DNA of 25,932 nt from Rodentolepis nana (GCA_900617975.1 UZAE01013151.1:1-25932), one strand, 5' to 3'. Shown: positions 9,112 to 21,038, numbered from the stretch's first letter. Made by a program: numbers and translations. Notes: generated by a model from the letters alone, not told the origin.

Positions 9112-10085
9112 TTTGAAAGATATTAGCGTCTGGAAAATGTAAAACAACAAAGGTCATTGAGAAAATGTATCGAATTCTGCATTTAAATAACGCCTTTTAA
9201 TTCGTTGACAACTAAGTTTGGACATTTTAACGGATAAAATTTCGACAAATTTTTGCATATTTTTGATATTAATCTGTTGACATTCTGATATCAATGCCAA
9301 AATTAGAATAAATTTAGCAATTTTTTATTTAATACCAGCATTATTAGCTTTTACCAAAATAATATAACTTAGTATATTCTTGTCACTTTTCTCGATACTT
9401 AATTTAATCAATGCTGTTGTATTGCTAGCATTACTCTTTACAAATTTTCAACTTCACGCTTATGAAATTAAAATAATTTGCTTTAATTTCAAAATATTGC
9501 ACATATTAATATTCAGGATAAAAGAGAATTATATTAGCACATATCTTAGAGACTGGGAGATACATGGAAAGCGTGATAGTAAGGTCGTGATTAGCAATGG
9601 AGTGCGAACTTGTTACTTCCTTTCGACAAAATATTTGTAGGCTACCTTGTAAAGCAACTACGTAATCTCATGATGGAGGACTATAAGCAGTATTTGCCAA
9701 GAAACAAATTGGCGACTAACTTCTACTGCTAGCTTTACCATCAATTACTCATCGATTTGGCCAGTTTCTTAAACATGATTTTGGTTTAGTAACCTTCTCA
9801 CTAGTGGCATAATCATGACTATGCACAAGACAGCGAACATACACCTCACGCGCCCCAGAGCACATCCTATGATCATAAGTAGTTTATGATGATGCTAGCC
9901 TCTCCTAACTGTAGAACAATATCCACATTCTAAGGACCAGCTTTTCTTCAAACTGTAGAAACTGCGACAACCTTAGCATTTTAAAAGACTATTAACGTCA
10001 TTTCTACTAATATAGCACCTGAAAAATGTAAAACATCCCTTTAAAGTAAAAATGTATACATAAAACAGCACGACTATTTAGCAAT
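9112..10085. other. Intergenic region between SNRNP40 and the EF-hand gene
   Basis: About 970 bp, AT-rich, holding the upstream region of the EF-hand gene and the 3' region of SNRNP40. On the minus strand a good acceptor-like site (acattttccag) ends at 9131, 20 nt before the EF-hand ATG. It could be a trans-splice acceptor or the end of a 5' UTR intron. A related sequence block recurs near 9978-10033. No additional gene was seen. Confidence 0.4.
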
Positions 10086-13000
10086 TTACAATTCAAGTTC
10101 GCCTAGGAAAATTTTCTTATCGCTTCCGGCGGAAGCAAGAATGGGTTCGCGGGGATGAAAAGCGGTCTCATTGACAGAAGCCGAGTGTCCGGGCAGTTTG
10201 TAAATTAAGTTGCGAGTCTTTACGTCCCAGACGTGGACATAGCGATCACCGCTGCCACAGGTGACGTATTGACCGTCAGCAGACCAAGCACAACGCAGCA
10301 AATTCTTCTCGTAAGTGTGCATGTGCCCGTAGAGAATCTGTGGGAAGATAAAGAAAAGTATCATATTATCGTTGTAGGAGAGATAGGACAAAAACAAATG
10401 TAAAAATCACTAATAGCCAACTAGAAAATGCTTTTGGGTTTCGTTTTATAACAAACCAACAAGGCACATGTGGATTGCACGGAAGTACGATCTTCGATTT
10501 TATAACCACAATAATTAATTTTGAATTTACATCATTGCATTTGGAGGTAAATTGGCAAGGCACCATCGCCATTCTTACAGTTGTAAAACCTGAATATTTA
10601 GCTCTCAAAGTGAAGTTTTATCCAACCAATACCGTCTGTACACTTTTCACGAAACTGTCAAGATAGACGACTCTCAAAATAGAAACTGTTAGGGTCTAGC
10701 AAAGCTTGCCATCATTAGAGGTCAAGGAAAACCCTGAAATGAATGAGAAAGGAAGTAAGCACGTAGATAAGATTTGCATTGTTCGCCATCGATAGACATG
10801 ATGATAGAGATTCATGTGCCTAAAGCGACATCATTTCAACAAATTTTGTTCCTTTTCTTTAACACTAAACCGATCAAGTCCACAGAGCAGGGAAATACTA
10901 CATAAACTAAAGGCGATAAGCAGTAATGGAGAAAACACTCAGAAATTACAATCATCTTTAAATTATTCTACCTAAATCGCATATCAAATAAGATATAAGG
11001 CATAAAAAAGTGAACTATCCAGTAAGGTGTGACTGAGGGCTCAGAGCAAATCCAATTTAAACATATGAGGTGGACATTGCAGAATGAAATAAAGCTGACA
11101 TTATGGTGATGAAAACATCTCATTAAACCTTCAAGTGGAGGTAAGAACTCCTAGAGCTAAGTCGCATCATGAAGCATTCCCAATTAGAAACTCCAATTCT
11201 ACCATCCTTTTCATTAACAAGGCTTAATCATTCCGCTCACCCAGTACAGTGCCACGGGTGTCGAAACTGTGGCTTATGAATTCGCTAGTGAGGACGTTAA
11301 CTGCTATCCCGCCGGCGTACAAATTTTTGAATAAGACACGGCAAACTTTTCATCTCTTCTAAAAATCAGCACGAAAGTCTCAATCACTAAATACGTATTC
11401 TATCTAAAACACTACTCAAATTTCAATAAAATATTTCAGTAATAAACAATAGCCTTAATGAGCTAACCATCAGATGATTTGAATGTATAGTGGTGAGTTT
11501 TAGAGAACCAGTAAGTTAAAGAATATTCTACAAAGAAATGACTTACTTTAGTGCATCGTTCAGGTGGGGCATACGGTCGGACATCCCAAATACGAAGGGT
11601 ATTGTCCATGGAGTTGGAGAGAAGGAAGTTTCCATCTGGTGAGAGGGCCAGACCCGTTACTGTATCCGTATGTCCATTTAACCGCATTGCCACATCTAAC
11701 TTACGCAGATCCCAGCCCTTGATTATGTTATCAATTCCTCCAGAGAAGATCAATTCTGCAGTATCATTGAAAGTAACTGAGAGTACCTATGAAGGAACAA
11801 TTTCATCACATTAGTTCGGCCGATTTCTGTTATAAGGGCGGTAAAAACAAAAGATGCAAAGTATTCTACCCTATATTATATGAACCTAGAATTTCAATGG
11901 CAATTCTTTCTTAACAAGAAAATAAAGACCTATATCCTGCAGAACAAGAAGGATATCGGTGGATCTTATGCCCTGATGAAGTAGAGATCCGACCGGCGTC
12001 AGAGTACAACTAGTAAAAACACCAATCATAAAATAATTTTAGAGGAAAGTGAGGGGTGTACAACGTCTCTGACACAACCCATAACACAATAACTGAGCCT
12101 GAAATTCATAAAAGCAGATGTAATTATTAAAACCCCAGTGTTTAAATTGAAGATGAGTGAACTACAACAGGAATTTAATATAATACTGCAGTATAAAAGC
12201 ATATAGCGATAAAATAAATTGGGAATAAAAGAAATGTAAGCAAGGACAGGTACGGTGGATCCCGCTGTTCAAAACACTTTAAATAGTAAAACTTACATGA
12301 CCATGGCTGTAAGGAAATATACAAATGAACCAGACTATTCAAGTGGTCAACAAGCTCCGAACATCGGGAATCGATAGAAGATGAAAAATGATCTTGGAGA
12401 CATCAGAATATTACTAAGTGAAAATTAGACAACCAAAGGCAAAAACCACGAAGATTAGTCAACGGAACACTAGCAACTAAGAGATATATGCGAAATACTT
12501 TCGTGGTAATACTTATGTTAACAGTCAAAATTATTTAGAACAAGGATCAAGCCTAACCTATTGATTCGGAGCTGTGCGGGTGCTAGGATACAGCGGAAGG
12601 AAAAAGCTCACCATTGAAACGCAGCCCACTGCGATTTGAACGCAAGGAAATTTGTTGTTCATTTTCCGAATCTTATGTTTCTACATTCATTTCTTAATCA
12701 AAATCAAACGAAGAGAAATAAAACATTGATATAAAAGAAACTAAAATTAGCTGATAAGTTGAATTAAGATATAGTAACACGTTTCATTTGAACATAACAT
12801 GAACGACAAATCTCAGATTGAAATTACTAAAATTACAATGACATAAAGTAAGAATCTAATATGGACTTATGTTCAAAGGATGGGGTGTGTGATAGACTTA
12901 CCTCCACGTGGTGCACCCTGGGCAACGTATACTCATACGGCAAAAAAGTCTATTAACCGGCAGTTGACTTCTGACTCCAAACCACCATCACCCCAGTGTA

Positions 13001-13959
13001 TGTCATATTCGACTACTTTCGCGGTACTCACCTCACCTTTTTTCTACCTTTTACATCTTTGAATCACTCTTCTGTCTCCCCCCCCCCAAGACTTTTTTTC
13101 ACTTTGATGTTCCCCCTCCCCTGTGTGAAGCCCGAAGTCAACTAAAGGGCTAATGATAACTATCAGAACGCCTGCCATTTGATATAAATAATGTTCAAAG
13201 GATCATACATTTTGATCAATGAAAATTCCTGAAAACATTCAAACTACATATAAAATTAACCATGAGATTTTAAGAAGTAATTATGCATGTATACCTGGTA
13301 TGTATTTTGGAAATTCTGAACCTCCGTCTTCTGACGTCTGTCCCAAAGTCGAACAGTGCCGTCATCAGAACCAGAAACGACCATTTGTGGACCACGACGG
13401 GCAATGCCAACACTATTTACAATATTTTGATGACCGCGAATCTTTTTAACCCGTTGGCAGACATTGAGGTCCCAAATTGCGACGGTTTTATCCGAACTGG
13501 CAGAGTAGAGAAACTCGCCATCTGTGGAGAGAGCCAAATCAAGAATAGCGCCGCCATGACCTGAACGAAAAAGAATAGTTAAGAACTAAGAAACGCTGCT
13601 TAGCTCAAAAAAGGACATTGTAGAAAATGTATACCAGGCATGACTGCAATATTGTCGCATTCTCCATAAGTTTCCCAAACAAATACCTGTCGGTCAAATC
13701 CAGCACTAACAACGTAATTGCCATCTGATGGGACAAATTTAACACAGAAAACCTCACTTTCATGCCCAGTAAGAAGCATATTGGGGCTATGAAGGCTTGA
13801 GGTACGCTGCATACTACCAGCCATGCCCGCCGGAATAATCTGCCCCTGATTTGACTTCTGAATTTGATATGGCGCAATGGCCTGTGTATCGCCTATTCTA
13901 GCGCGTTTGCTTGGTACTGGAACCATGGACATTGCTGGAAAAGAACGCTTAAGATCCAT
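10086..13959 (-). CDS. SNRNP40: U5 snRNP 40 kDa protein, WD40 splicing factor
   Basis: Complete gene of 4 exons: 13635-13959, 13295-13560, 11547-11786 and 10086-10337. It encodes 360 aa, close to the 357 aa of human SNRNP40. The protein is a seven-bladed WD40 propeller of the U5 snRNP in the spliceosome, where it sits with PRP8 and BRR2. Sequence signs: residues 1-58 are a variable basic head (VPVPSKRARIG); WD blades start at MLLTGHESEVFCVKF (~60). Further on are SSDKTVAIWD, ARRGPQMVVSGSDDGTVRLW and NTYQVLSVTFND. Exon 3 has SGGIDNIIKGWDLR and SMDNTLRIWDVRPYAPPERC; exon 4 has YEKNLLRCAWSADGQYVTCG and ends FLGELEL. These follow the human order without gaps. Exon joins are GT-AG with phases 1, 0 and 0. 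Intron 1 is 74 nt; intron 2 (1.5 kb) holds a SINE-like insertion. The start codon is the first ATG before the head. Confidence 0.95.
11957..11995. other. Hairpin in SNRNP40 intron 2
   Basis: CGGTGGATCT (11957-11966) pairs with AGATCC-G-ACCG (11985-11995): ten base pairs with one bulged G, around an 18-nt loop holding CCTGATGAAG. It lies in a locally GC-richer island within an AT-rich intron, perhaps a remnant of a mobile element. Its function is unknown. Confidence 0.4.
12869..13203 (+). repeat. SINE-like repeat in SNRNP40 intron 2, with 13-bp target-site duplication
   Basis: The element 12882-13190 is flanked by a perfect ATGTTCAAAGGAT at 12869-12881 and 13191-13203. It has an intact head, a C-run at about 13078-13088 and the tail ending GATATAAATA. 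It is antisense to SNRNP40. Read in the gene's sense, it offers an acceptor-like AG at 13172-13173 and a strong donor (GGAG|gtaagt at 12901/12902) around a 270-nt segment. Confidence 0.9.
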
Positions 13960-15076
13960 ATTCAGGCCGAGCGTAAAAACACAATAGAAAACAAATCACA
14001 AGACGGATGTCTGAACTGAGCGCTTGCTAAAAAAAGAACCTAAACAAGTACTTGAAAGCTTCAAAAATGTTTACATATATATTAACCACTATATTAATTT
14101 TAAATTTAAAAATATAAATCAATATGGTTAATGTCGTAAAAGGTGATCATATCCAGGTAAACTTTTAAGTTATTTTTTACGCTAGGCTTTTTTATTTAGT
14201 AGTTTCAACAATTCCATCTACACATTTCTCATTTGTGGAAAATAGTCTCTCAATTGTGATACAAACATTTGCCTTGTCATTTATAAAAAAACTTCTCTTA
14301 GATTGAATTCATTTATGCATCAAATGCTCTAATATATATAACCACGTATTGCGATCTAAATTTACGAAACCTAATGAAGATTAGCATGATGAGCAAATTA
14401 TTGTAAAACGGTTGTACGCTTTGAGTAAATGAGGCTATAATAATCATAACTGTAAAGAATCTATCAAATTTACCAGCCCATAATTACAATTATTTATTAA
14501 CTTTTTGATTTATCTGTTGGGTCATCTATATAGTAATCGGATCTGCATTAACATGGGACTTTTAATATAATGCGAAAACTGTCCATCGTGATCCACGTTG
14601 ATTGACAATATTTACATGGTGGTCTTCAAAGTTTGACAAAATATTCCTCTAGTCCCATTCAAACTTCTTATGTATAAGCTATTGGTAAAACAATATGCAG
14701 CGAATTTCGAATACAGCTAATTTCTTTATTTATAATACGAAAAAACCAAACTTCGATTTTTCTATATCGATTTGGTAAATTAATATTTATTAAAAAGAAA
14801 TAATTAACAATTTGTATCGTGCAATTCACGAACATACCATAACAAGTACTCTCATCTCCTAACACAAACTAAAATCATATCCATTTTAGGAATTTGGCAA
14901 TAGGTCATTGTTCGAGAAAAATACAAACCGTGCACATAAAATTTTCTCCGAACTCAATCCTTGCAAAGAAGAAAGCTACCAAAGAAAGTAACAGAATTCA
15001 AAATAGCTTGTTATTTCGATTTTTCAAGCCAATGGTATCTTTTTTCCTCATATGCAAAACTATCGAAAGGTTCACT
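13960..15076. other. Intergenic region between TTLL10-like gene and SNRNP40
   Basis: 1.1 kb, very AT-rich. It contains the SNRNP40 upstream region and the 3' flank of the TTLL10-like gene. No coding exon, RNA gene or repeat copy was recognised. A minus-strand AATAAA lies near 14724, some 350 nt past the TTLL10-like stop, as a possible poly(A) signal. Confidence 0.4.
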
Positions 15077-16468
15077 TTAAATAATATTCCTTTCCTTAGA
15101 CGTGAATCTAACACCTTGAATAAATCGCAACATATCACCAGGTTCAATTGAAATTTTAGGCAACTTCTTCAGCTTTTCATAATTTTCGAAATTACTGAGC
15201 AATTTTTTGGATATTTCCAACTGCCTTAGGATATCATCATCCCCTTCACAATATGTTCCTTTCGCTTTACTTTTTCTTGATGCTAAGTTTATAAACTTTG
15301 GTAAAGAAGACCCCCGATCTCTCTTGAATGGTTGGCTCGAACCGTATGATCGAATACCGACTCCTTTAAAGGAAGCACTAGAAGATCGACCTGTTTTAGC
15401 TTTTTTAAAATCCTCTTGTTTGTACAGTTGATCTGGGACAGACCTCGGGAATATTTTAATCGATAATGGTGATGTTCCAGTCGAGGTGAACAAGAAAGTT
15501 GGCTTGGGTGGTAACCATGGCTCCAAAGGAATCTTGTAACAGCCAGCTTGACGCGATATAGCAGATGATAATCGTTCATTATACAAAACCGAAAAGGATG
15601 AGGGTAGACCATTATTGTTAAAGTACTCTTGACGTTCTTTCAGCCCTATGTTCCAGGATATGGAATGGTATTTAGCGGAATTGCGCGGAAAAATTCCACG
15701 AATCGGCAAGAGGGGTTGCCATCGACGAGCCTTTTCAAAGCATTCAATGCTAATATCTTAAATTTTAGAAAGATTTAATTAAATTTAAAATGAGTTCTAA
15801 TTACCAATAGAACCTACTAAATTAGTTTAAAACCATTTTGTGTATTAATACAACCAGGTAAATAAATATTAAATTAAACGTTTCTCAAAATTTAAAAATG
15901 AACAAATTTAAGAATTTTTGTTTCAATTCTTACTAATAAAGCGCTTGACAATCGGCGGAATGACGTGTTTTAAAACCTCACAGTTGGTAGTCATTGCTGG
16001 GTTGGTGTTGATTTCAATTAACCAGACCTCAAATTTGAATAGAATAATATTCTAGCTAAAAGAATTACCTTCATATCATCGTCAACCATGAAATCCATTC
16101 CGTAGATTTCGAAGAATCCTATTCTACAGGCAAGCTTTTCCTTCACTGCGTTGAAAACGCGTCTCGATATTTTCCTCATTTCGGGCTACAAAATAGTATC
16201 AGAACTCATCTTTAGTATCACCCAGTTCCTAAAATTACTAATTTTAATTTGCTTCGAGTTAAAATTATATTGAAGACAAAATAAAATGGACTACCAAGAG
16301 TTTTCGCATAACCCAATTGTATGGCAATTTCTTCTCTTGAGCAACGTTTTTATTAATATACTCATTTAACATTGAAAACGTCCACACAGAATCTTCTTTT
16401 GAGTTAGCATATGCTGGATCTTTCCTCTGAATACACTGAAATACAAAAATAAATAAATAAATAAATAA

Positions 16469-16503
<35 letters not shown>

Positions 16504-18942
16504 GGAGTTATAAAATGGAGCGATTTAAAGTGCAATGATCGGAAATAATAATGGAAACGTATTTTTATGCTGTCGGGATTTACTTGATTTGTGAGATGAG
16601 TAATTAGACTGGTATCATCGACGTCATATTTGTGAAGAGAAAGTCGAATGTAACCAGGCGCAAATAGCACTAGATAGGGCAGTGTACTTGCTATCATCAA
16701 GTAACAGCGAATATCGAATTTCCTCTTATTTATCAACAAAGGGGAAGTGATGTATCTAGAAAATATTCACGAAATATAGTTATTGAAATTAATAGAACAT
16801 GCCTCTGAACAATTCGATTTTGATGAAATGCTTCTCCATGAGCTCGCTCAATTTTATGGAATTCCCTCTTTGAGTGTACCAGACAGATGCCTTTTCCTTG
16901 ATTTGAACCGCAAGGCTTCATAATCCAAATTCCCTCACCTAACAGGAAGAGGATTTATTTTGCAAATGCTTCAACATTTTAGATCGAAGTCGAATATCAG
17001 TATGAATCAATATTTGATATGCCGTTACAAGCTCTGTCATTGAGCAATTTAGTTTAGAGATTAATATTAAAAAATCGATTTCATTCCATTTGGAAGTAGA
17101 AAAATCTAAATTTATACATAGACCAATTTTTTGGCTTGCGTATGTCAATCTAGTAACTGAAGGCCATAATACCATTTATTCTCATCGTGCCTAGGCAAAT
17201 GCTTTTTCCTTGTCATGTTAAGGTTACTTTGTAAATTATTTTTAACCAACATCACACAATAAGTCTTATTCATATTTGCCAATCTTTTTTATAATATCCT
17301 AAGAAACAATGGATTGTTGGGTAGATATATCATTGTTTAAGAATAGGTGAACATACCTGATAATTGATTCAAAAATTTTGTCCTCTCGTTTGAGTTACCA
17401 AGCCAGTAAGTTTCTGGGATAAAATTGAAGGGAGTTTCTTCATTGTCCTCAAATCCAATTCTCTCAGAGAAACTTCGAAGTGTCATTAGTAGTCCCAATT
17501 TATTACAAAAGAGACCGCAGTTTGGTATATGATTTACCTTTAAGGCATTAGAGGAGTCTCACAATGTGATGGTTTACATTAACTTAAATATGATAAAACT
17601 TAAATGGCGCAATGAAAATAGTTACAGCATTCCAATTAACATCAAGACGTACCATGCATTCGCCCTCTTTGAAATCTTGATAATTCTGTTGTGTTACTGT
17701 TTCAGTCCACTTGAGGACACAATTCTCGAGATCATTTTTATCGGTTACACGACTCCACCCTAATCGTTTCAACTGAGGGAGTACTCTAAAAATAAGTAAT
17801 GAGCATTAGATTATAATTAATGATATTTGTTTTCAGCTTAACTAATTTTCCTAATGAAACTTTTAAATGCGTTTTCACAAGTGGATTTATTGGGGAATTT
17901 GCAGTTGAATGCCGTTTTTGAAAGTAAATCAGGTAGTGGTGAGTTTACAGTGCCATTCTAGATGACATTTTCATTGTTTCGCCTTGTTCCCCACTAATTG
18001 CTCCAATTGTACCTGATTTAAATTTAAATGAATGAAAATATAGGCTCCTCCTCTCCTCCCTCTACAACCCCCTCCTCTCACCCCACTTCTCTCACCCCAA
18101 CATTCAAATATGGCAATAGAATTTTGAATTTGTCAGAAAGGTTTCTAAAACGCTATATTATTCAGGCAATATTAAAGAAGCAATGGACTAAATTTGAGCC
18201 TCATATATCCAGTGAAACAATACGAGTAAAAAATAATTCCTCAAGCTTAAATAATATCTATTAATAACAGGAACAGAAATGATCTCGAAAGGACATTTTG
18301 AGTAATGGTGTTCACATTTTCAAGTAAAAAGGTGGTCAGGTGTATCAGGTGAATGTGTGTCGAATAGTTTAGAACTAAGATGCATTGAAATATCAGATTA
18401 ATTTAGCCTTCAAATAAATAGCTATTGAAGCTGCTATCATAGCGAGTGGACTCTGTTGCCTCTTGACATATTGAAATCAAGTAACAAGCACCATCATGCT
18501 TAATCATTGGCTACTAAGAAAAAAGTTGAAATGGTATGATCACACTTTAGAATAATCCACGATCAATGGTTTGGACTAGAGTCATGAGAGACAACGTGAC
18601 CTTGTGGAGAAATTATCATTAAAATTGGCTTTTTTATTCCTCTCTGAGTAACGATGCATTCTGCTCCGATTTAGTCCAGCTAGTTCCTTAATCTAATCTG
18701 TTATTAATTTCGAAAATTTTATCTACGTAGCTAGTTTTTTCTCCGAGGAGGTATTAACTAACTTACATATGCGATCCATTGCAGCAATTCATGAAAAATT
18801 TCGGGGTAGGCAATGTGGACGGATCAATACTTTCTTCACTCTTGATGCCTGAATCACCTTTCACAGGATCCTCCTCATCAGTAGGCATTTTCAACTGATA
18901 GCCGGTGCCTTTCAAGATAAATTTGGATGAATTGTGACCCAT
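15077..18942 (-). CDS. TTLL10: TTLL10-type tubulin polyglycylase
   Basis: Complete 9-exon gene: 18767-18942, 17653-17785, 17357-17537, 16803-16938, 16584-16755, 16295-16435, 16069-16185, 15934-16027 and 15077-15756. It encodes 609 aa. TTLL10 enzymes are ATP-grasp ligases that lengthen glycine side chains on tubulin and other proteins. Motifs in order: NGSHIV (~54-59); [29 protein letters not shown] (K171); VQRYI (~207); [10 protein letters not shown] (~221-230); SLITHLTNQ (to 266). Then GMDFMVDDD (D344) and [20 protein letters not shown] (E357, N359), the metal/ATP site, which looks intact. This order follows vertebrate TTLL10 closely. The tail after ~400 is unconserved and rich in K and S. 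Intron 4 starts with GC rather than GT, and intron 7 is only 41 nt. The ATG at 18942 is the first in frame before the conserved domain. The glycylase activity is inferred from family. Confidence 0.93.
16449..16500. repeat. (AAAT)n and (AT)n microsatellite in TTLL10 intron 5
   Basis: AAAT units followed by an AT run, inside the 148-nt intron between exons 16584-16755 and 16295-16435. Its length is likely polymorphic. Confidence 0.9.
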
Positions 18943-19600
18943 TGAAATGCTCTTAATTTGTTTGTAAATAATGAAAGCGTGGTAAAAATCAATATTTGAA
19001 TAGTCAAATGGTCATATGAAATGTGCTTTTGATATTATTTACAAAAACTTTATCCCATGTTTGTCAATTTAAATTATTCATAATTTGTCTTTATGAAATT
19101 CACTATCAAAAATAACTACCAACTTCAAGCTTCCTACCATTAACTGATAGCTAATTGAAATTGAATTAAAATGAACTCGGATAAATTGTCAAGATCATTT
19201 TAATTCAGCTATTTATTTGTTGGTAGTTAAACGACTAAATGTATTGTCTTTACTGCCAAATGGTGATAAAAATAATGAAAGTGGCGAATAATTGGTGGTG
19301 ACATGATTGTCAACAGGGAATAGTTTTATTGATTTCTTTCAAGGTTGATTCTTCTTTTGTTGCACATAGCCTATGACTCACCAGTCTTCCTTTGTATTAT
19401 CACATCGATTTCCACCATACTTATATGAGTCATACACTTTGAGATTTGTGATACCATAGCTGCGCATTACCATCTATCACAATTATTATCTTAATCTATT
19501 GGTACTCACCTCTTTCATATCCTTCTAATTTTTGTTCATTTTTAAACTGTCAGCAAAATATCTGTCCACGGACTCTTCCCTAGATTCTATTATAGTTTTG
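18943..19600. other. Upstream region of the TTLL10-like gene
   Basis: AT-rich flank of about 650 bp with no recognised gene or repeat. It should hold the promoter of the TTLL10-like gene on the minus strand, but no clear promoter motif was seen. Confidence 0.35.
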
Positions 19601-19925
19601 TGATTCAATCTCGGGGTGAGATAGAATTACCTCCACGTGGTGCACCCTGGGCAACGTATACACATACGACAAAAAGGCCAAAACCGGAAGTTGAATTCTG
19701 ACTACAAATTGCCATGACCCCACTGTACGTCATATTCAAACACTTCCATCATACTTATCCTACCTTTTCTCTGCCTTTGCGTCTGTCTCTTTAACATCTT
19801 TTAATCACTCTTCTGCTCCCCCCACCACATTTTTCTCGCTTTGATGTGAAGCCAGAAGTCAGCTAAGGGGCTAATGAAAAGTTTCATAAAACCCGCTATT
19901 TGAAATAAATAAATGATCCAATCTC
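19601..19925 (+). repeat. SINE-like repeat upstream of the TTLL10-like gene
   Basis: The element 19613-19913 is bounded by TGATTCAATCTC (19601-19612) and TGATCCAATCTC (19914-19925), a 12-bp target-site duplication with one mismatch, suggesting some age. It is antisense to the neighbouring genes. The donor-like site on its antisense strand has weakened from gtaagt to gtaatt. Confidence 0.88.
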
Positions 19926-21038
19926 TCGCGCATGATGACAATAAAAAGCTCATCATTAGCAAACATTTGTATTATTTAAAAATCAAGAAGTTCCCCGAAT
20001 GTTAAAAGTACACAGAAAACTTTGTTACATCAGATTTGCTCCCTGAATGGAATCCGAGTTTGGAGTTCAGTGTAGCCATTGGCAATGACACGCCAAATAT
20101 TGAGCAGTCCTCATAGCCCTTAGTGGCGTTGGTTTAGTCTGATGTCAAATAACTGTTCATAACTGTTCATAAACCGTATACTTCTTGGTACTTATTTCCA
20201 TCTCAGAGACCCTATGTCACCGCATAGTTAATTGCCTCATCTAAATAACTTTAATTGATGATGTTAGACTGACAAAAGGATTGCACGTAGCAAGGTCTAA
20301 GCTGTTTCCCTTTAAAGTGATATTTGCGTCTTCCAAGTAGTCTCTGAGTTGCTTATCGTTCCCATATCGGTATGCTGGCCTACTCCATCCCTTACGTATT
20401 AACCAGTTGTTAAGGCAAAGCTCTCACGTTTCAACATTGGTTGGTTGGATTATGACCTGAACATTGAACGTCTTCTGTAGTCTATTTCAATGTTTCTATC
20501 TAATTACCTCCTTAGATACTTCTTAGAATTCGCTTGCCAAGTCCTATAAATAGTCATATGCTTTTCATGAAACGGCAATTCCAAATTGAAACTCGTTTTT
20601 TTTTGATAACAAACTGTGCCAGCTTATTTATCACGATCCTACTCCATCGATCATGGTGACATTTTCTAACCTCCCTTCAACTAGGTATCTCCACAAAAAA
20701 CTCAAATCGTAGTTACTTCTTAGCCTTGATGGTACTGAAATAAGATATTTCTGCATTCTTTGCATCTTTGCAATTTAACAGTGATTTAAGGCTAATGAAA
20801 TGTCCCATCTGTTAGAATACTTAACCACCATCCCCCCATTGAAAACAGACGAGTGAAATATAAAAACAATGTACTTTAAAAATGATTACTGAAATATACA
20901 CACACACACACACACACCCACGAAAATAGCGTAAAAAACGTTCGAAGGAAATCACAAACACAGCCAGTGCACAATAAGCGATGGAACTAGATAGAAAGCA
21001 CAAAGGGATAGGAAATAAAAGAATAATCGTGAAGTCTT
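19926..21038. other. Intergenic region between VPS33B and the TTLL10-like gene
   Basis: 1.1 kb without a supported gene. It holds a tandem 10-mer (ataactgttc, near 20153-20170) and a (CA)n run at 20898-20917. It also contains the 3' flank of VPS33B. Confidence 0.4.
20898..20917. repeat. (CA)n microsatellite
   Basis: Ten CA units in the 3' flank of VPS33B; may fall inside its 3' UTR. Confidence 0.9.

Noticed and set aside
11970..12000. Hammerhead ribozyme at CTGATGA
   Set aside because: No GAAA core box and no closing stems I and III in the needed places; only a simple hairpin is present.
13219..13564. Two plus-strand open frames of 76 and 93 codons
   Set aside because: They lie opposite SNRNP40 exon 2, whose WD40 coding strand is unmistakable; they are antisense shadows.
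18028..18264. Plus-strand ORF of 78 codons starting with a Ser/Pro/Thr-rich stretch
   Set aside because: It lies inside TTLL10 intron 1 on the opposite strand, and its start is a simple CT-rich tract; no sign of a gene.
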